DNA of 64,000 nucleotides, from positions 1,240,001 through 1,304,000 of the forward strand of contig NZ_JAATJI010000001.1 in NCBI RefSeq assembly GCF_011927825.1, in the 5' to 3' direction. Shown here piece by piece: positions 1 to 9,187 of this stretch; position 1 is the stretch's first letter; each line of letters opens with the position of its first letter. The notes under the pieces are model-generated. The model made no database searches and was not told the origin of the DNA. It saw only the letters and a program-made list of their open reading frames with translations. Source of the stretch: Polymorphobacter fuscus. GTDB lineage: Bacteria; Pseudomonadota; Alphaproteobacteria; Sphingomonadales; Sphingomonadaceae. Made by a program: the position numbers and the translations under genes.

Positions 1-778
1 TGCCCATCTTGTGCTCGATCGACCCGCAGACGACGCCGTTGCGCGCCCCCAGCGACCCGTCGTCGTTGACGAGGAACTTGGGCACGATGAACAGCGAAAT
101 GCCCTTCACATTGTCGGGCGCCCCGCTGGTCTTGGCCAGCACCAGATGGATGATATTGTCGGACAGGTCGTGCTCGCCGGCCGAAATGAAGATCTTGGTG
201 CCGGTGATCTTGTAGCTGCCGTCGTCCTGCGGCGCGGCGCGGGTGCGGATGAGGCCGAGGTCGGTGCCGCAATGCGGCTCGGTCAGGTTCATCGTCCCGG
301 TCCAAACGCCCTTGACCATGTTGGGCAGGAACCGGTGCTTCTGTTCGGCGCTGCCGACCGCCTCGATCGCTGCCTGCGCGCCTTCGTTCAGCCCCGGATA
401 CATGCCGAACGCCATGTTGCTGCTCGACATATATTCGCTGAAAGCGGTGCCGACGACATAGGGCAGGCCTTGGCCGCCAAAGGCTTCGTCGGCCATCAGC
501 GTCCCCCAACCGGCCTCGACGAACTGGTCATAGGCGGCCTTGAACCCCGCCGGCGTCGTCACGCTGCCGTCGTCGTGGCGGGTGCAGCCCTCGATGTCCC
601 CGGACAGGTTGATCGGCGCCAGCACATTCTCGCAAAACTTGCCGCCTTCCTCCAGGATCGCCTTGACGACATCGGGCGTCGCCTGGCCAAAGCCTTCCAG
701 GTTCGAATATTTTTCAAGGCCGACAACGGCGTCGAGGACGAACTGGGTGTCCTTCACCGGGGCACGATAGGCTGGCAT
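1..778 (-). CDS. Acyl-CoA dehydrogenase, N-terminal part (cut by window edge)
   Basis: Flavin-dependent acyl-CoA dehydrogenase, oxidising an acyl-CoA at the alpha-beta bond. The frame opens with ATG at 776-778 (MPAYRAPVKDTQF) and stays open to base 1, so only about 259 N-terminal residues are visible. The N-terminal helical domain is followed by the middle beta-domain signature TGTMNLTEPHCGTDLG, typical of the large (about 590-residue) subfamily that includes 3-methylmercaptopropionyl-CoA dehydrogenase. The substrate cannot be told from this part. A MerR-family regulator lies directly upstream on the same strand, 24 bp away, and probably shares the promoter with its palindromic operator, as in branched-chain or fatty-acid catabolic units controlled by LiuR-type regulators. 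Confidence 0.93.
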   Translation of the reverse strand, partial: MPAYRAPVKDTQFVLDAVVGLEKYSNLEGFGQATPDVVKAILEEGGKFCENVLAPINLSGDIEGCTRHDDGSVTTPAGFKAAYDQFVEAGWGTLMADEAFGGQGLPYVVGTAFSEYMSSSNMAFGMYPGLNEGAQAAIEAVGSAEQKHRFLPNMVKGVWTGTMNLTEPHCGTDLGLIRTRAAPQDDGSYKITGTKIFISAGEHDLSDNIIHLVLAKTSGAPDNVKGISLFIVPKFLVNDDGSLGARNGVVCGSIEHKMG

Positions 779-802
779 GATTTCCCTTATACTGTACGAA
801 TA

Positions 803-1240
803 TTACTGGTTGGCGGCCTTTGGCGAGACCGTTTCGACCAGCGTGCAGAACATTTCGAGTTCCTCGATCGTCGCGTCGATATCGGCGCGCTGCTCGGCAA
901 GCGCCTGGATCCGCGCCCGGCATTTGTCGAGCGTCACCCGCCGCTGCGTCGAGCGGCCATCGCCAAGATCGTAAAGGTCGATCATCTCGCGGATTTCGGC
1001 GAGGCTGAAACCGACATTTTTGGCGCGCAGGATCCACGCCAGCCGGGCCCGGTCGCGGCGCGAATAGACCCGGTTCTGTCCCTGCCGCTCCGGCGCGATC
1101 AGCCCCTGGTCCTCGTAGAAGCGAATGGCGCGCGGCGTGACGTTGAAGGTCGTCGACAGCTCGGTAATGGTGAAGCTTTCGGCCGTGCCGGGGCCGTGCG
1201 GCAGCTGCAGAACGGCGAAGGCATGCACGGCGTCGGACAT
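803..1240 (-). CDS. MerR-family transcriptional regulator (LiuR-like)
   Basis: A 145-residue DNA-binding regulator. After about 20 unconserved residues comes the MerR winged helix: [20 protein letters not shown], then [18 protein letters not shown] dimerisation coiled coil follows around residues 95-135. There is no cysteine cluster for metal binding, so an acyl-CoA or organic effector is more likely, as in the LiuR group. It precedes the acyl-CoA dehydrogenase gene on the same strand. A perfect palindrome at 1256-1269, 16 bp upstream of the ATG, is a good autoregulatory operator candidate. The start is ATG at 1238-1240. The LiuR assignment rests on the neighbour gene and operator shape. Confidence 0.88.
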   Translation of the reverse strand: MSDAVHAFAVLQLPHGPGTAESFTITELSTTFNVTPRAIRFYEDQGLIAPERQGQNRVYSRRDRARLAWILRAKNVGFSLAEIREMIDLYDLGDGRSTQRRVTLDKCRARIQALAEQRADIDATIEELEMFCTLVETVSPKAANQ

Positions 1241-1255
1241 GCGAATGATTCTAGT

Positions 1256-1269
1256 TTACGTTAACGTAA
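1256..1269. promoter_or_regulatory. Perfect 14-bp palindrome, candidate MerR/LiuR operator
   Basis: TTACGTTAACGTAA is exactly self-complementary. It lies in the 32-bp gap between the MerR gene start and the end of the next gene. MerR-family operators are palindromes between the -35 and -10 elements, and the LiuR consensus known from proteobacteria has the same TTACG...CGTAA character. It probably controls the MerR gene and the acyl-CoA dehydrogenase downstream. Binding is inferred. Confidence 0.6.
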
Positions 1270-1272
1270 GGG

Positions 1273-1890
1273 TCAAGCCGCAGCCAGCGCCACCAGCGCC
1301 CGGTTTTCGTGGACGAAGCGCCCCGACACCACGCGGTCGGCGAGCACGGCGATGGCGCCGGCCACGACTTCGGCCGGGATTCCGCCGTAGCGCGCCAGCC
1401 TGCCGACCAGCAACGGGCCGAGCCAGGGCACGATGACCTGCAGCACCGCCTCCACCGGCCGCCGGTCGTCGCGCGGCCCCAGGATCAGCCCCGGCCGGAT
1501 GATATCGAGCCGGGCGAACCCCAACGCCGCCAGGTCGCGCTCGACCTCGCCCTTGACCCGCGAATAGAAGACGCGGGAGGCTGGATCGGCACCGACTGCC
1601 GTCACGACGATGAAGCGGGAAACGCCGGCCACCTGCGCCGCCCGGGCAAAGGCAAGCACCGCGTCATGGTCGACGGCACGAAAGGCCGTCTCGCTGCCCG
1701 CGGCGCGGATCGTCGTGCCCAAGGCGCAGATCGCCACTTCGGCGGCGGGCAGCGGCGGCAGCGCGGCAAAATCCGCGACCACCTCGCCGGCCACGCCGGT
1801 GGCGCGACGCCCGACCGGAATGGCGCCCGGCACCAGCGCCCGCACCCGCGACCCCACCAGCCCCGTCGCGCCGGCGATCAGCGCCGTCAT
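1273..1890 (-). CDS. NAD(P)-binding oxidoreductase, atypical SDR (NmrA/HIM1-like)
   Basis: A 205-residue Rossmann-fold protein. It starts [16 protein letters not shown], so the GxTGxxG dinucleotide motif is at residues 7-13. It ends in a short substrate domain, and a YSRVKGEVE segment near the middle carries the YxxxK pair. Length and motifs fit the atypical short SDRs often annotated as NAD-dependent epimerase or nucleoside-diphosphate-sugar epimerase-like proteins; no substrate can be named. The start codon overlaps the stop of hisI in an ATGA arrangement (1887-1890), so the two are translationally coupled with hisI first. A longer in-frame reading to 2067 only overlaps hisI and is not used. 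Confidence 0.85.
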   Translation of the reverse strand: MTALIAGATGLVGSRVRALVPGAIPVGRRATGVAGEVVADFAALPPLPAAEVAICALGTTIRAAGSETAFRAVDHDAVLAFARAAQVAGVSRFIVVTAVGADPASRVFYSRVKGEVERDLAALGFARLDIIRPGLILGPRDDRRPVEAVLQVIVPWLGPLLVGRLARYGGIPAEVVAGAIAVLADRVVSGRFVHENRALVALAAA

Positions 1891-2249
1891 CCGACTGCAT
1901 CCCGCACCAGCCCGCCGTCGGTCAACCGCCGGTAAAAACACGACCGTTCGCCGGTGTGGCACGCCGGCCCCGCCGGCGCGACCTTCAGCCAGATCGCGTC
2001 CTGGTCGCAATCGACCCGCATCTCGACAATGCGCTGGATATGCCCCGACGTCGCGCCCTTGTGCCACAATTGCTGCCGCGACCGGCTCCAGTAATGCGCC
2101 TCGCCGGTGGCGATCGTCGCGGCCAGCGCATCGGCATTCATGTGCGCCACCATCAGCAGGTCGCCGGTCTCGGCATCCGTGGTGACAGCGGTGATCAACC
2201 CCGCCGCATCCCAGCGGGGTTCGAGCGACAGGCTGTTTTCATGGCTCAT
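1887..2249 (-). CDS. hisI: Phosphoribosyl-AMP cyclohydrolase
   Basis: Third step of histidine biosynthesis: opening of the purine ring of phosphoribosyl-AMP in the cytoplasm. The 120-residue protein has the family signatures in order: [11 protein letters not shown], the [16 protein letters not shown] block, the metal-binding DCDQDA, and the cysteine pair in [11 protein letters not shown] that binds zinc. ATG at 2247-2249 is chosen; an earlier TTG at 2282 would add 11 unconserved residues. It is monofunctional, with no HisE domain. It is divergent from purF, with a 91-bp shared upstream region, and overlaps the next oxidoreductase gene by 4 bp. Confidence 0.96.
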   Translation of the reverse strand: MSHENSLSLEPRWDAAGLITAVTTDAETGDLLMVAHMNADALAATIATGEAHYWSRSRQQLWHKGATSGHIQRIVEMRVDCDQDAIWLKVAPAGPACHTGERSCFYRRLTDGGLVRDAVG

Positions 2250-2340
2250 GTGACACTTCCGGGACGGTTTGGGGGGCGACAAGCGCGCTGCCCGCCCCTA
2301 TATGCCGCCAAGGCGCGGCGCTGACGAGGCTCCCATTGCA

Positions 2341-3810
2341 ATGACCGATCACATGCTCACCACCGACCCGTGGGAGGACGACCATCTGCATGAGGAATGC
2401 GGGGTCTTCGGAGTCTATGGCGCCGATGGCGCCGCGGCGCTGGTGGCGCTCGGCCTCCACGCCCTCCAGCATCGCGGCCAGGAAGCCGCCGGCATCACCA
2501 CCTTCGATGGCCGCGATTTCCACACCCATCGCGCCATGGGGCATGTCGCGGGCAATTTCGATTCGGACGAGGTGATCCGCAAGCTGAAGGGCGAGATCGC
2601 CATCGGCCACAATCGCTATTCAACCACCGGCGAAACCGCGCTGCGCAACGTCCAGCCGCTGTTCGCCGAACTGTCGTCGGGCGGTTTCGCCATCTGCCAC
2701 AATGGCAATATCTCCAATGCCATGACGCTGCGCCGCGATCTCGTCCGCCGCGGCTCGATCTTCCAGTCGACCAGCGACACAGAAGTCATCATCCACCTCG
2801 TCGCGACCTCGGGCTATCGCACCCTGCTCGACCGTTTCATCGATGCGCTGAAGCGCGTCGAAGGCGCCTACAGCCTGATCTGCCTGACGCCGGAAGGCAT
2901 GCTCGCCTGCCGCGACCCGCTCGGCGTCCGCCCGCTGGTGCTCGGCCGGTTGGGCGATTCTTACATCCTTGCCTCGGAAACCGTCGCGCTCGATGTCGTC
3001 GGCGCCACCTTCCTGCGCGCTGTCGAGCCGGGCGAACTCATCATCATCTCGCCCCGCGGCCTGCGCAGCCTGCGCCCGTTCGAGGCCCAGCGGCCGCGCC
3101 CGTGCATCTTCGAACATGTCTATTTCAGTCGTCCCGATTCGGTCGTGGAGGGCAACAGCGTCTATCAGGTGCGCAAGGCCATCGGCGCCGAACTGGCGCG
3201 TGAAAGCGCCATCGATGCCGACATGGTCGTCCCGGTGCCCGACAGCGGCACCCCGGCCGCCATCGGCTATGCCCAGGAATCGGGCCTGCCGTTCGAACTC
3301 GGCATCATCCGATCGCACTATGTCGGGCGCACCTTCATCCAGCCCGGCGACCAGATCCGCAACCTGGGCGTCAAGCTCAAGCACAATGCCAACCGCGCGA
3401 TGATCACCGGCAAGCGCATCGTGCTGATCGATGATTCGATCGTGCGCGGCACCACGTCGCTGAAAATCGTCCAGATGCTGCGCGAAGCCGGCGCCGAGGA
3501 GGTGCACATGCGCATCGCCAGCCCGCCGACCCGCCACAGCTGCTATTATGGCGTCGACACGCCCGAACGGTCGAAGCTGCTGGCGGCGCAGATGAACGTC
3601 GAGGCGATGCGCGACTATATCAAGGTCGACAGCCTTGCCTTCCTGTCCACCGACGGCCTGTATCGCGCCCTCGGCGAAGCCAAGCGCAACGACAATGCCC
3701 CGCAATATTGCGACGCCTGCTTCACCGGCGACTATCCCACCCGCCTGACCGACCAGGAGGATGTCGAAATCCCCGACCAGCTGAGCCTGCTCGCCGAACG
3801 CGTGATCTAG
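2341..3810 (+). CDS. purF: Amidophosphoribosyltransferase
   Basis: First committed step of purine synthesis: PRPP plus glutamine gives phosphoribosylamine. The protein has 489 residues from ATG 2341 (MTDHMLTTDPWEDD). The propeptide is followed by the catalytic N-terminal cysteine in EECGVFGVYG, so cleavage before that Cys is expected. The class II glutaminase domain contains HRGQEAAGI, GHNRYSTTG and CHNGNISN. The phosphoribosyltransferase domain has the PRPP loop VLIDDSIVRGTTS. Near the C-terminus, CDACFTGDYP gives cysteines typical of the iron-sulphur class of PurF. The usual length is about 490, so the gene is complete. A hairpin repeat follows. Confidence 0.98.
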   Translation: MTDHMLTTDPWEDDHLHEECGVFGVYGADGAAALVALGLHALQHRGQEAAGITTFDGRDFHTHRAMGHVAGNFDSDEVIRKLKGEIAIGHNRYSTTGETALRNVQPLFAELSSGGFAICHNGNISNAMTLRRDLVRRGSIFQSTSDTEVIIHLVATSGYRTLLDRFIDALKRVEGAYSLICLTPEGMLACRDPLGVRPLVLGRLGDSYILASETVALDVVGATFLRAVEPGELIIISPRGLRSLRPFEAQRPRPCIFEHVYFSRPDSVVEGNSVYQVRKAIGAELARESAIDADMVVPVPDSGTPAAIGYAQESGLPFELGIIRSHYVGRTFIQPGDQIRNLGVKLKHNANRAMITGKRIVLIDDSIVRGTTSLKIVQMLREAGAEEVHMRIASPPTRHSCYYGVDTPERSKLLAAQMNVEAMRDYIKVDSLAFLSTDGLYRALGEAKRNDNAPQYCDACFTGDYPTRLTDQEDVEIPDQLSLLAERVI

Positions 3811-3823
3811 CCCTTTCCCTTCT

Positions 3824-3904
3824 CCCCTCCCGAAACGGGAGGGGTCGGTGGGCCTTGCCGCCCCCACAATCCCCGAAATAAACCCGCTCCCGTCCCGGGA
3901 GGGG
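3824..3904. repeat. Pair of CCCCTCCCG/CGGGAGGGG hairpin repeats
   Basis: Bases 3824-3832 (CCCCTCCCG) and 3836-3844 (CGGGAGGGG) form a perfect 9-bp stem with a 3-base loop. A second shorter copy (CTCCCG 3887-3892 with CGGGAG 3896-3901) lies 50 bp on, just before the SDR gene. No T-tract follows, so this is a REP-like intergenic repeat more than a classical terminator, although it could help end purF transcription. Confidence 0.6.
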
Positions 3905-3920
3905 AGCAGAGAAGTCACCG

Positions 3921-4601
3921 ATGACCGACACCGCCGAATCCACCCAGAAGATCGCTCTCGTCACCGGCGCCAGCCGCGGCATCGGCGCCGCCACGGCGCT
4001 GGCGCTCGCCCAGGCCGGCTATCACCTCATCCTCACCGGGCGCAGCGAGCAGCATCTTGCCGAAGTCGAGGGCAAGATTCACGGCGCCGGCGGCACCGCC
4101 ACCATCGCCCCCTTCGACCTTGCCGACAGCGACGCCATCGATCGCCTCGCCGCCGCCATCGGCGCCCGCTGGGGCCGGCTCGACCTCCTCGTCCTCAACG
4201 CCGGGCAGCTCGGCACGCTGGCACCGCTGCCGCATATCGAGGTCAAGGAATGGAACAGCGTCATCAACCTCAACCTGACCGCCAACTGGCGGCTGGTCCG
4301 CGCCTTCGACCCGTGGCTGCGGCAGAGCCCGACCGCCGATGTCGTGGCGCTGACCTCCACCGTCGGCCATGAACCGCGCGCCTATTGGGGGGCCTATGCA
4401 GTGTCGAAAGCGGCGCTGGAAAGCATGATCGCCATCTACGGGCTGGAGGTCGAGGCGATCACCGGCATCCGCACCCATGTCGTCAACCCGGGTGCCACCC
4501 GGACCGCAATGCGGGCGCGCGCCTTCCCCGGCGAAGACCCGCAGACGGTCAAGCCGCCCGAAGACGTTGCCGCGATGATCCTGGCTGTCTTGCCGCGTTA
4601 A
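3921..4601 (+). CDS. Short-chain dehydrogenase/reductase
   Basis: A classical SDR of 226 residues, NAD(P)-dependent. The cofactor motif TGASRGIG is at about residues 16-23, the NAG motif in LLVLNAGQLG, the catalytic Ser in LTSTVG and the YAVSK pair in GAYAVSKAALESM. The downstream NPGATRTAMR segment is the usual PG motif. The best resemblance is to the subgroup annotated as oxidoreductases near purF in sphingomonads and to YciK-type enzymes. Substrate unknown. It follows purF at 110 bp across the hairpin repeats, so it may be transcribed separately. Confidence 0.93.
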   Translation: MTDTAESTQKIALVTGASRGIGAATALALAQAGYHLILTGRSEQHLAEVEGKIHGAGGTATIAPFDLADSDAIDRLAAAIGARWGRLDLLVLNAGQLGTLAPLPHIEVKEWNSVINLNLTANWRLVRAFDPWLRQSPTADVVALTSTVGHEPRAYWGAYAVSKAALESMIAIYGLEVEAITGIRTHVVNPGATRTAMRARAFPGEDPQTVKPPEDVAAMILAVLPR

Positions 4602-4650
4602 GGCAGCGTCGGGCATAAGCCGTGCCAGTGCCATCAACCGGATCCCGACC

Positions 4651-5250
4651 ATGACCGAAACCCCCGCCGCCGCCGCCAAGCGCCGCCGCTGGATCAGCAT
4701 CGGCGAAACCGTCGGCATCCTGGCGCTGGTCATCTCGGGCATCAGCCTGTGGGACTCGCACCAGGACCGGGTCGCCAACCGCGCCGCCACCGCTGCCGCT
4801 GCCCGGGCCAAACCCGCCGCCGTCGCGCCGCTGGTGCTGACCGCGACCGCCGACGCCGCCGGCGAAACGCTGCGCCTCGCCTCCCCCAACGCCGAGCGCG
4901 TGATCCAGACGCAGACCATCGTTTTCCCGGCCGCACTTGGCGTTGCCAGCGTCGATACCGTTGGCAACCCGCGGATCGAGGCGGACTGGTTCGCAGCGGC
5001 CCTCCACAAGGCCGTCGGCGACGACCGCAAGGCCGGCCGCCTGCCGATCGGCGTCGTCACCCGCTACACCGACAATGGCACGGAGCGCGAGGACACCGCC
5101 ATCTACGACATCGGCCATGGCTGGCGCGAACGGCTGCTGCAACGCGACATGCCGGTGCTGGAAGGCATCACGCTGGTCCAGCGTGCGCCCAAAAACCTGC
5201 AGGCGCGGCTCGATTCCCGCTGGGTGCAGCTCCATCCGGCGAAGGAATAG
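4651..5250 (+). CDS. Hypothetical membrane-anchored protein
   Basis: 199 residues, family not recognised. A short basic N-terminus (AKRRRW) precedes one hydrophobic segment at about residues 14-33 (SIGETVGILALVISGISLW), then an Ala/Lys-rich linker and a soluble domain of about 140 residues. The topology suggests the C-terminal domain faces the periplasm. It begins 49 bp after the SDR gene on the same strand. The convergent aldo/keto reductase ends 12 bp downstream. Confidence 0.75.
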   Translation: MTETPAAAAKRRRWISIGETVGILALVISGISLWDSHQDRVANRAATAAAARAKPAAVAPLVLTATADAAGETLRLASPNAERVIQTQTIVFPAALGVASVDTVGNPRIEADWFAAALHKAVGDDRKAGRLPIGVVTRYTDNGTEREDTAIYDIGHGWRERLLQRDMPVLEGITLVQRAPKNLQARLDSRWVQLHPAKE

Positions 5251-5261
5251 CGCCGGCGGGC

Positions 5262-6317
5262 CTACCAGCCTGCCACGTCATGCCCGCCGAATATCAACCG
5301 CCGGACCGCTGGTGCTGCCAGCGCCGCAGTGAACCCCGGTGTCGGGGCACTGGCAGCATCGAGCCGCGCCAGCTGGTCGTCGTCGAGCCGGATCGTCGCG
5401 GCGGCGATATTGCTGTCCAGCTGCTCGCGCGTGCGCGCGCCGACCAACGTCGAACCGACCCCCGGCTGCGCCATCGCCCAGGCCAGCGCCACCTGCCCCG
5501 CCGGCCGCCCGAGTTCACCGGCGACCGCCTTGACGACATCGAGGATCGCCCAGTTTCGGTCGGCGAACTTGCTGTTGCCGAAGGGATTGGCGCCGCTCAG
5601 CCGGCCGGTGTCGCCGGTGGCGCCGCGCCGGTATTTGCCGGTCAGAAAGCCCCCGGCCAGCGGGCTCCACGGCATCACTGCCATGCCGGCGGCGCGGGCT
5701 GCCGGCAGATGTTCGGCCTCGATATCGCGCGCCACCAGCGAATATTCGAGCTGCATGGCGATCGGCCCCGGCACATGGCGTTCGGCAGCGATCGTCGCGG
5801 CCTGCATCGCCACCCAGGCCGGCATGTCCGAAAAGCCGAAATAGCGGATCTTGCCCGCCCGCACGAGGTCACCAAGCGTCTGCACGATCTCCGCCACCGG
5901 CGTGACACCATCCCAGACATGCATCCAGTAAAGATCGACATAATCGGTCCCCAGCCGCTGCAGCGAGGCATCGAGGGCGCGGTGGATGTTCTTGGCGCCG
6001 GCGCCGCCGGCATGCGGGTTGCCGCCGCCCGATGCCGTCGCAGTGGCGTTGAACCCGAACTTCGTCGCCAGCACCACCGCGTCGCGCGCACCGCTGTCCC
6101 GGATGAACTGCCCGACCAGCGTCTCGCTTTCGCCGCCGGCATAGATGTCGGCGGTGTCGATGACATTGCCGCCGGCGCCGCGATAGGCGTCGAAGATGGC
6201 GCGCGCCGTCGGCGCATCGGCGTTCCAGCCACCGCTGCCGAAGGTCATCGTCCCCAGCGCCAGCGGACTGACGACCAGGCCCGAGCAGCCGAGCGTGCGA
6301 TAGGCGGTGAGGGACAT
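5262..6317 (-). CDS. Aldo/keto reductase
   Basis: NADPH-dependent carbonyl reductase with a (beta/alpha)8 barrel, 351 residues from ATG 6315-6317 (MSLTAYRTLGCSGL). The catalytic tetrad is visible: Asp in VIDTADIYAGG with Tyr in the same block, Lys in LATKFGF and His in DLYWMHVWDG. The C-terminal cofactor segment GSTLVGARTREQLDSN matches the AKR11/YajO-like group. It is divergent from a TetR regulator 71 bp away, its probable local repressor. Alternative upstream starts would run into the intergenic region and lack conservation. Confidence 0.93.
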   Translation of the reverse strand: MSLTAYRTLGCSGLVVSPLALGTMTFGSGGWNADAPTARAIFDAYRGAGGNVIDTADIYAGGESETLVGQFIRDSGARDAVVLATKFGFNATATASGGGNPHAGGAGAKNIHRALDASLQRLGTDYVDLYWMHVWDGVTPVAEIVQTLGDLVRAGKIRYFGFSDMPAWVAMQAATIAAERHVPGPIAMQLEYSLVARDIEAEHLPAARAAGMAVMPWSPLAGGFLTGKYRRGATGDTGRLSGANPFGNSKFADRNWAILDVVKAVAGELGRPAGQVALAWAMAQPGVGSTLVGARTREQLDSNIAAATIRLDDDQLARLDAASAPTPGFTAALAAPAVRRLIFGGHDVAGW

Positions 6318-6388
6318 GGTCAAGACTTTCCTAGCGATCGATAGCAAACACCTGCTACCTGGGTCACCAAAGGTCAACCAGTTTCGGA

Positions 6389-7021
6389 ATGGTCACTATG
6401 GAATCAAACCAGGCGTCCCGCCGCAAGACCGGCCGCCCGCTGTCGTTCGATCGCGATCGGGCGCTGGAACAGGCCATGCTCGCTTTCTGGCGCCATGGCT
6501 ATGAAACGACGTCGATCGCCGATCTGACCCGCGCCATGGGGATCACGGCGCCCAGCCTCTATACGGCGTTCGGCGACAAGAAGCGGCTGTTCCTCGCCGC
6601 GGTGGCGCGATACGCCGGCGATCCCGCCGACATGGCCGCGCGCATTGCCGGCGCCGCCACCGCACGCGCCGCAGCGCAGGATCTGCTGGCCGCCGCTGCG
6701 ACGGGTTTTACCGGTGCGACGACTCCCGGCGGCTGCCTGCTTGCCAGCGCCGCTGCCAGCGGTTCCGACGCCGCCGCCGATGTCCAGCGCGCCATCGCCG
6801 ATATCCGCGCCGCCATCGCCGGGCATTTGCAGGACGCGATCACCCGCGACATCGGCGCCGGGGTGCTGCCGCCCGGTACGGATGCAGCGGCGCTCGCCGG
6901 GCTCGTCATCGCCGTCATCCAGGGCCTGTCGGTCCTGGCCCGCGATGGTGTGCCGCGGGATCGCCTCAACGCCATCGGCCAGGCAGCGCTCGCTGCCTGG
7001 CCGATGGTCGATCGGACGTAA
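6389..7021 (+). CDS. TetR-family transcriptional regulator
   Basis: 210 residues. The N-terminal helix-turn-helix domain is clear (AFWRHGYETTSIADLTRAMGI followed by SLYTAFGDKKRLF), with the usual all-helical ligand-binding part after residue 60. ATG 6389 or 6398 could start it. It is divergent from the aldo/keto reductase. The 71-bp gap contains GGTCACC, GGTCAACC and GGTCACT segments that could form part of an operator; the repeat is imperfect and the site uncertain. The ligand is unknown, but TetR/reductase pairs commonly respond to reactive carbonyls or xenobiotics. Confidence 0.9.
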   Translation: MVTMESNQASRRKTGRPLSFDRDRALEQAMLAFWRHGYETTSIADLTRAMGITAPSLYTAFGDKKRLFLAAVARYAGDPADMAARIAGAATARAAAQDLLAAAATGFTGATTPGGCLLASAAASGSDAAADVQRAIADIRAAIAGHLQDAITRDIGAGVLPPGTDAAALAGLVIAVIQGLSVLARDGVPRDRLNAIGQAALAAWPMVDRT

Positions 7022-7029
7022 CCTGGGGC

Positions 7030-7455
7030 TCAGCCGCGGTTGTCGACGCTGAACCGCCCGGCGCCGAAGGCCACGACCTGCAGCAGGCCGCCGGCGATGG
7101 CGAGGTTCTTGAAGAAGTGGATGAACTGGTTCTGGTCGTCGAGCGCCGCGTGGAAGAAGATCGCCGCCGCGACGGTGAACACGGCGAGAACCGCCGCGAC
7201 CAGCCGGGTACGATAGCCGATCGCCAGCAGCGCGCCGCCGACCAGCTCGAGGAGGATCGCCAGCACCAGCGCGACCTGCGGCAGCGGCAGCCCGGCAGAC
7301 GCGATATAGCCGATGGTCCCTTCGGGGGCCGTCAGCTTGCTGATGCCGCTGAGGATGAAGATGGCGGCGATGCCGACCCGGCCGATGGCGGGCAGATAGG
7401 CCTGAAGGCCGCGCTCGCCGACCGCCAGGCCGGGGTTCTGTGTTGCAGTTGTCAT
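7030..7455 (-). CDS. DoxX-family membrane protein
   Basis: 141 residues from ATG 7453-7455, with four hydrophobic segments typical of the DoxX/DoxD family (AIFILSGISKL, VALVLAILLELVGGALLA, LVAAVLAVFTVAAAIFF, LAIAGGLLQVV). The LSGISKL and LELVGG signatures are present. Family members are inner-membrane proteins linked to oxidative-stress handling or quinone reactions; no exact role is assigned. It is convergent with the TetR gene, 8 bp away. The long gap to guaA (7456-7582) holds no gene. Confidence 0.88.
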   Translation of the reverse strand: MTTATQNPGLAVGERGLQAYLPAIGRVGIAAIFILSGISKLTAPEGTIGYIASAGLPLPQVALVLAILLELVGGALLAIGYRTRLVAAVLAVFTVAAAIFFHAALDDQNQFIHFFKNLAIAGGLLQVVAFGAGRFSVDNRG

Positions 7456-7582
7456 GGCGTGTCTCCTGAAGCCAAAAGGAGCGTTCTTGCTGACGCCGAT
7501 GTAGCGCGCCGCCACCCCCCGGTTCAGTGGGATAATCCTGCCGTGACCGTTCGAGTTTATCGAAAAGTCGGCGTGGCTCGCG

Positions 7583-9139
7583 TCATTCCCACTCGATCGT
7601 GCCCGGCGGCTTCGAAGTATAGTCGTAGACGACCCGGTTGATGCCCTGGACTTCGTTGACGATGCGCGTCGCGCAGCGGCTGAGGAAGGCGCTGTCGAAC
7701 GGATAGACGTCCGCCGTCATGCCATCGACGCTGGTCACGGCGCGCAGCCCGCAGACCTTGTCATAGGTGCGGCCGTCGCCCATCACGCCTACGGTGCGGA
7801 CCGGCAGCAGAACCGCGAACGCCTGCCATATATCGTCGTACAGCCCGGCCTTGCGAATTTCCTCGAGGTAGATGGCGTCGGCCTTGCGCAGCGTGTCGCA
7901 CGCCTCCTTCGTCACTTCGCCGGGAATGCGGATGGCCAGCCCCGGCCCCGGAAACGGGTGCCGCCCGACGAACGCCGGCGGCAGGCCGAGTTCCACCCCA
8001 AGGCGGCGCACCTCGTCCTTGAACAGCTCGCGCAGCGGTTCGACCAGCGCCATGTTCATCCGCGCCGGCAGGCCGCCGACATTGTGGTGGCTCTTGATCG
8101 TCACGCTTGGCCCGCCGGTGAACGACACGCTTTCGATGACATCGGGATAGAGCGTGCCCTGCGCCAGGAAGCGCGCGCCGCCGATCTTCTTCGCTTCCGC
8201 CTCGAACACGTCGATGAAGGCGCCGCCGATGAACTTGCGCTTCTTTTCAGGGTCGGTGATGCCGGCCAGGCCCGCCATGAACACGTCCGACGCATCCACA
8301 TGCACCAGCGGGATGTGGTAATGTTCGCGGAAAAGGCTGACGACCTGTTCGGCCTCCCCCTGCCGCAACAGGCCATGGTCGACGAACACGCAGGTCAGCT
8401 GGTCACCGATGGCTTCATGGATGAGCAGCGCCGCCACCGACGAATCGACCCCGCCCGACAGGCCGCACAGCACCTTTTCCTTGCCGACCTGTTCGCGGAT
8501 TTCGGCGATCTTGGCGGCGCGGAAGCCCGCCATGCTCCAGGTCGGCGCCATGCCCGCGACCTTGAGGACGAAGTTGGCGAGCAGCGCCGCGCCGTCGGGC
8601 GTATGCACCACCTCCGGATGAAACTGCACGCCGTAACGGCGGCGATCGTCGTCGGCGATGGCGGCAAAGGGGGCGCCGTCCGACACCGCCACCGGCCGGA
8701 ACCCGGGCGGGATCGCTTCGATGCGGTCGCCATGGCTCATCCACACATGCGGCCGGTCGCCCTTGGCCCAGACGCCGTCGAACAGCGCGCAATCGTCGAC
8801 AACCTGGATGTCGGCCCGACCGAATTCGCGATGGCCGGAGGCGCCGACCTTGCCGCCGGTCTGCTCGCACAGCACCTGTTCGCCATAGCAGATGCCCAGG
8901 ATCGGCACATCGGCGGCCAGCACCGCGTCCGGCACCCGCGGCGAGCCGTCGTCGGACACCGATGCCGGGCTGCCCGACAGGATCACCGCGCGCGGCTGCA
9001 GCCGCTCGAACGCCTCGCCGCCCTTGGCGAACGGCACGATTTCAGAATAGACCCCGGCCTCGCGGATGCGGCGCGCGATGAGCTGCGTCACCTGGCTGCC
9101 GAAATCGAGGATCAGGACGGATTCGCTGGGCTGGGTCAT
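7583..9139 (-). CDS. guaA: GMP synthase (glutamine-hydrolysing)
   Basis: Converts XMP to GMP with ATP and glutamine. 518 residues from ATG 9137-9139. The class I amidotransferase domain comes first, with the nucleophile Cys in GICYGEQ and the His in [11 protein letters not shown]. The ATP-pyrophosphatase domain follows with the P-loop [11 protein letters not shown], then the dimerisation domain ending [16 protein letters not shown], the conserved GuaA C-terminus. Length is normal. It stands alone; the 126 bp after the stop hold no gene. Confidence 0.98.
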   Translation of the reverse strand: MTQPSESVLILDFGSQVTQLIARRIREAGVYSEIVPFAKGGEAFERLQPRAVILSGSPASVSDDGSPRVPDAVLAADVPILGICYGEQVLCEQTGGKVGASGHREFGRADIQVVDDCALFDGVWAKGDRPHVWMSHGDRIEAIPPGFRPVAVSDGAPFAAIADDDRRRYGVQFHPEVVHTPDGAALLANFVLKVAGMAPTWSMAGFRAAKIAEIREQVGKEKVLCGLSGGVDSSVAALLIHEAIGDQLTCVFVDHGLLRQGEAEQVVSLFREHYHIPLVHVDASDVFMAGLAGITDPEKKRKFIGGAFIDVFEAEAKKIGGARFLAQGTLYPDVIESVSFTGGPSVTIKSHHNVGGLPARMNMALVEPLRELFKDEVRRLGVELGLPPAFVGRHPFPGPGLAIRIPGEVTKEACDTLRKADAIYLEEIRKAGLYDDIWQAFAVLLPVRTVGVMGDGRTYDKVCGLRAVTSVDGMTADVYPFDSAFLSRCATRIVNEVQGINRVVYDYTSKPPGTIEWE

Positions 9140-9187
9140 CGGCGGCGATTAATGCGCCCGGCCGATGCTGTCCAGAGAGCCGGAGCG

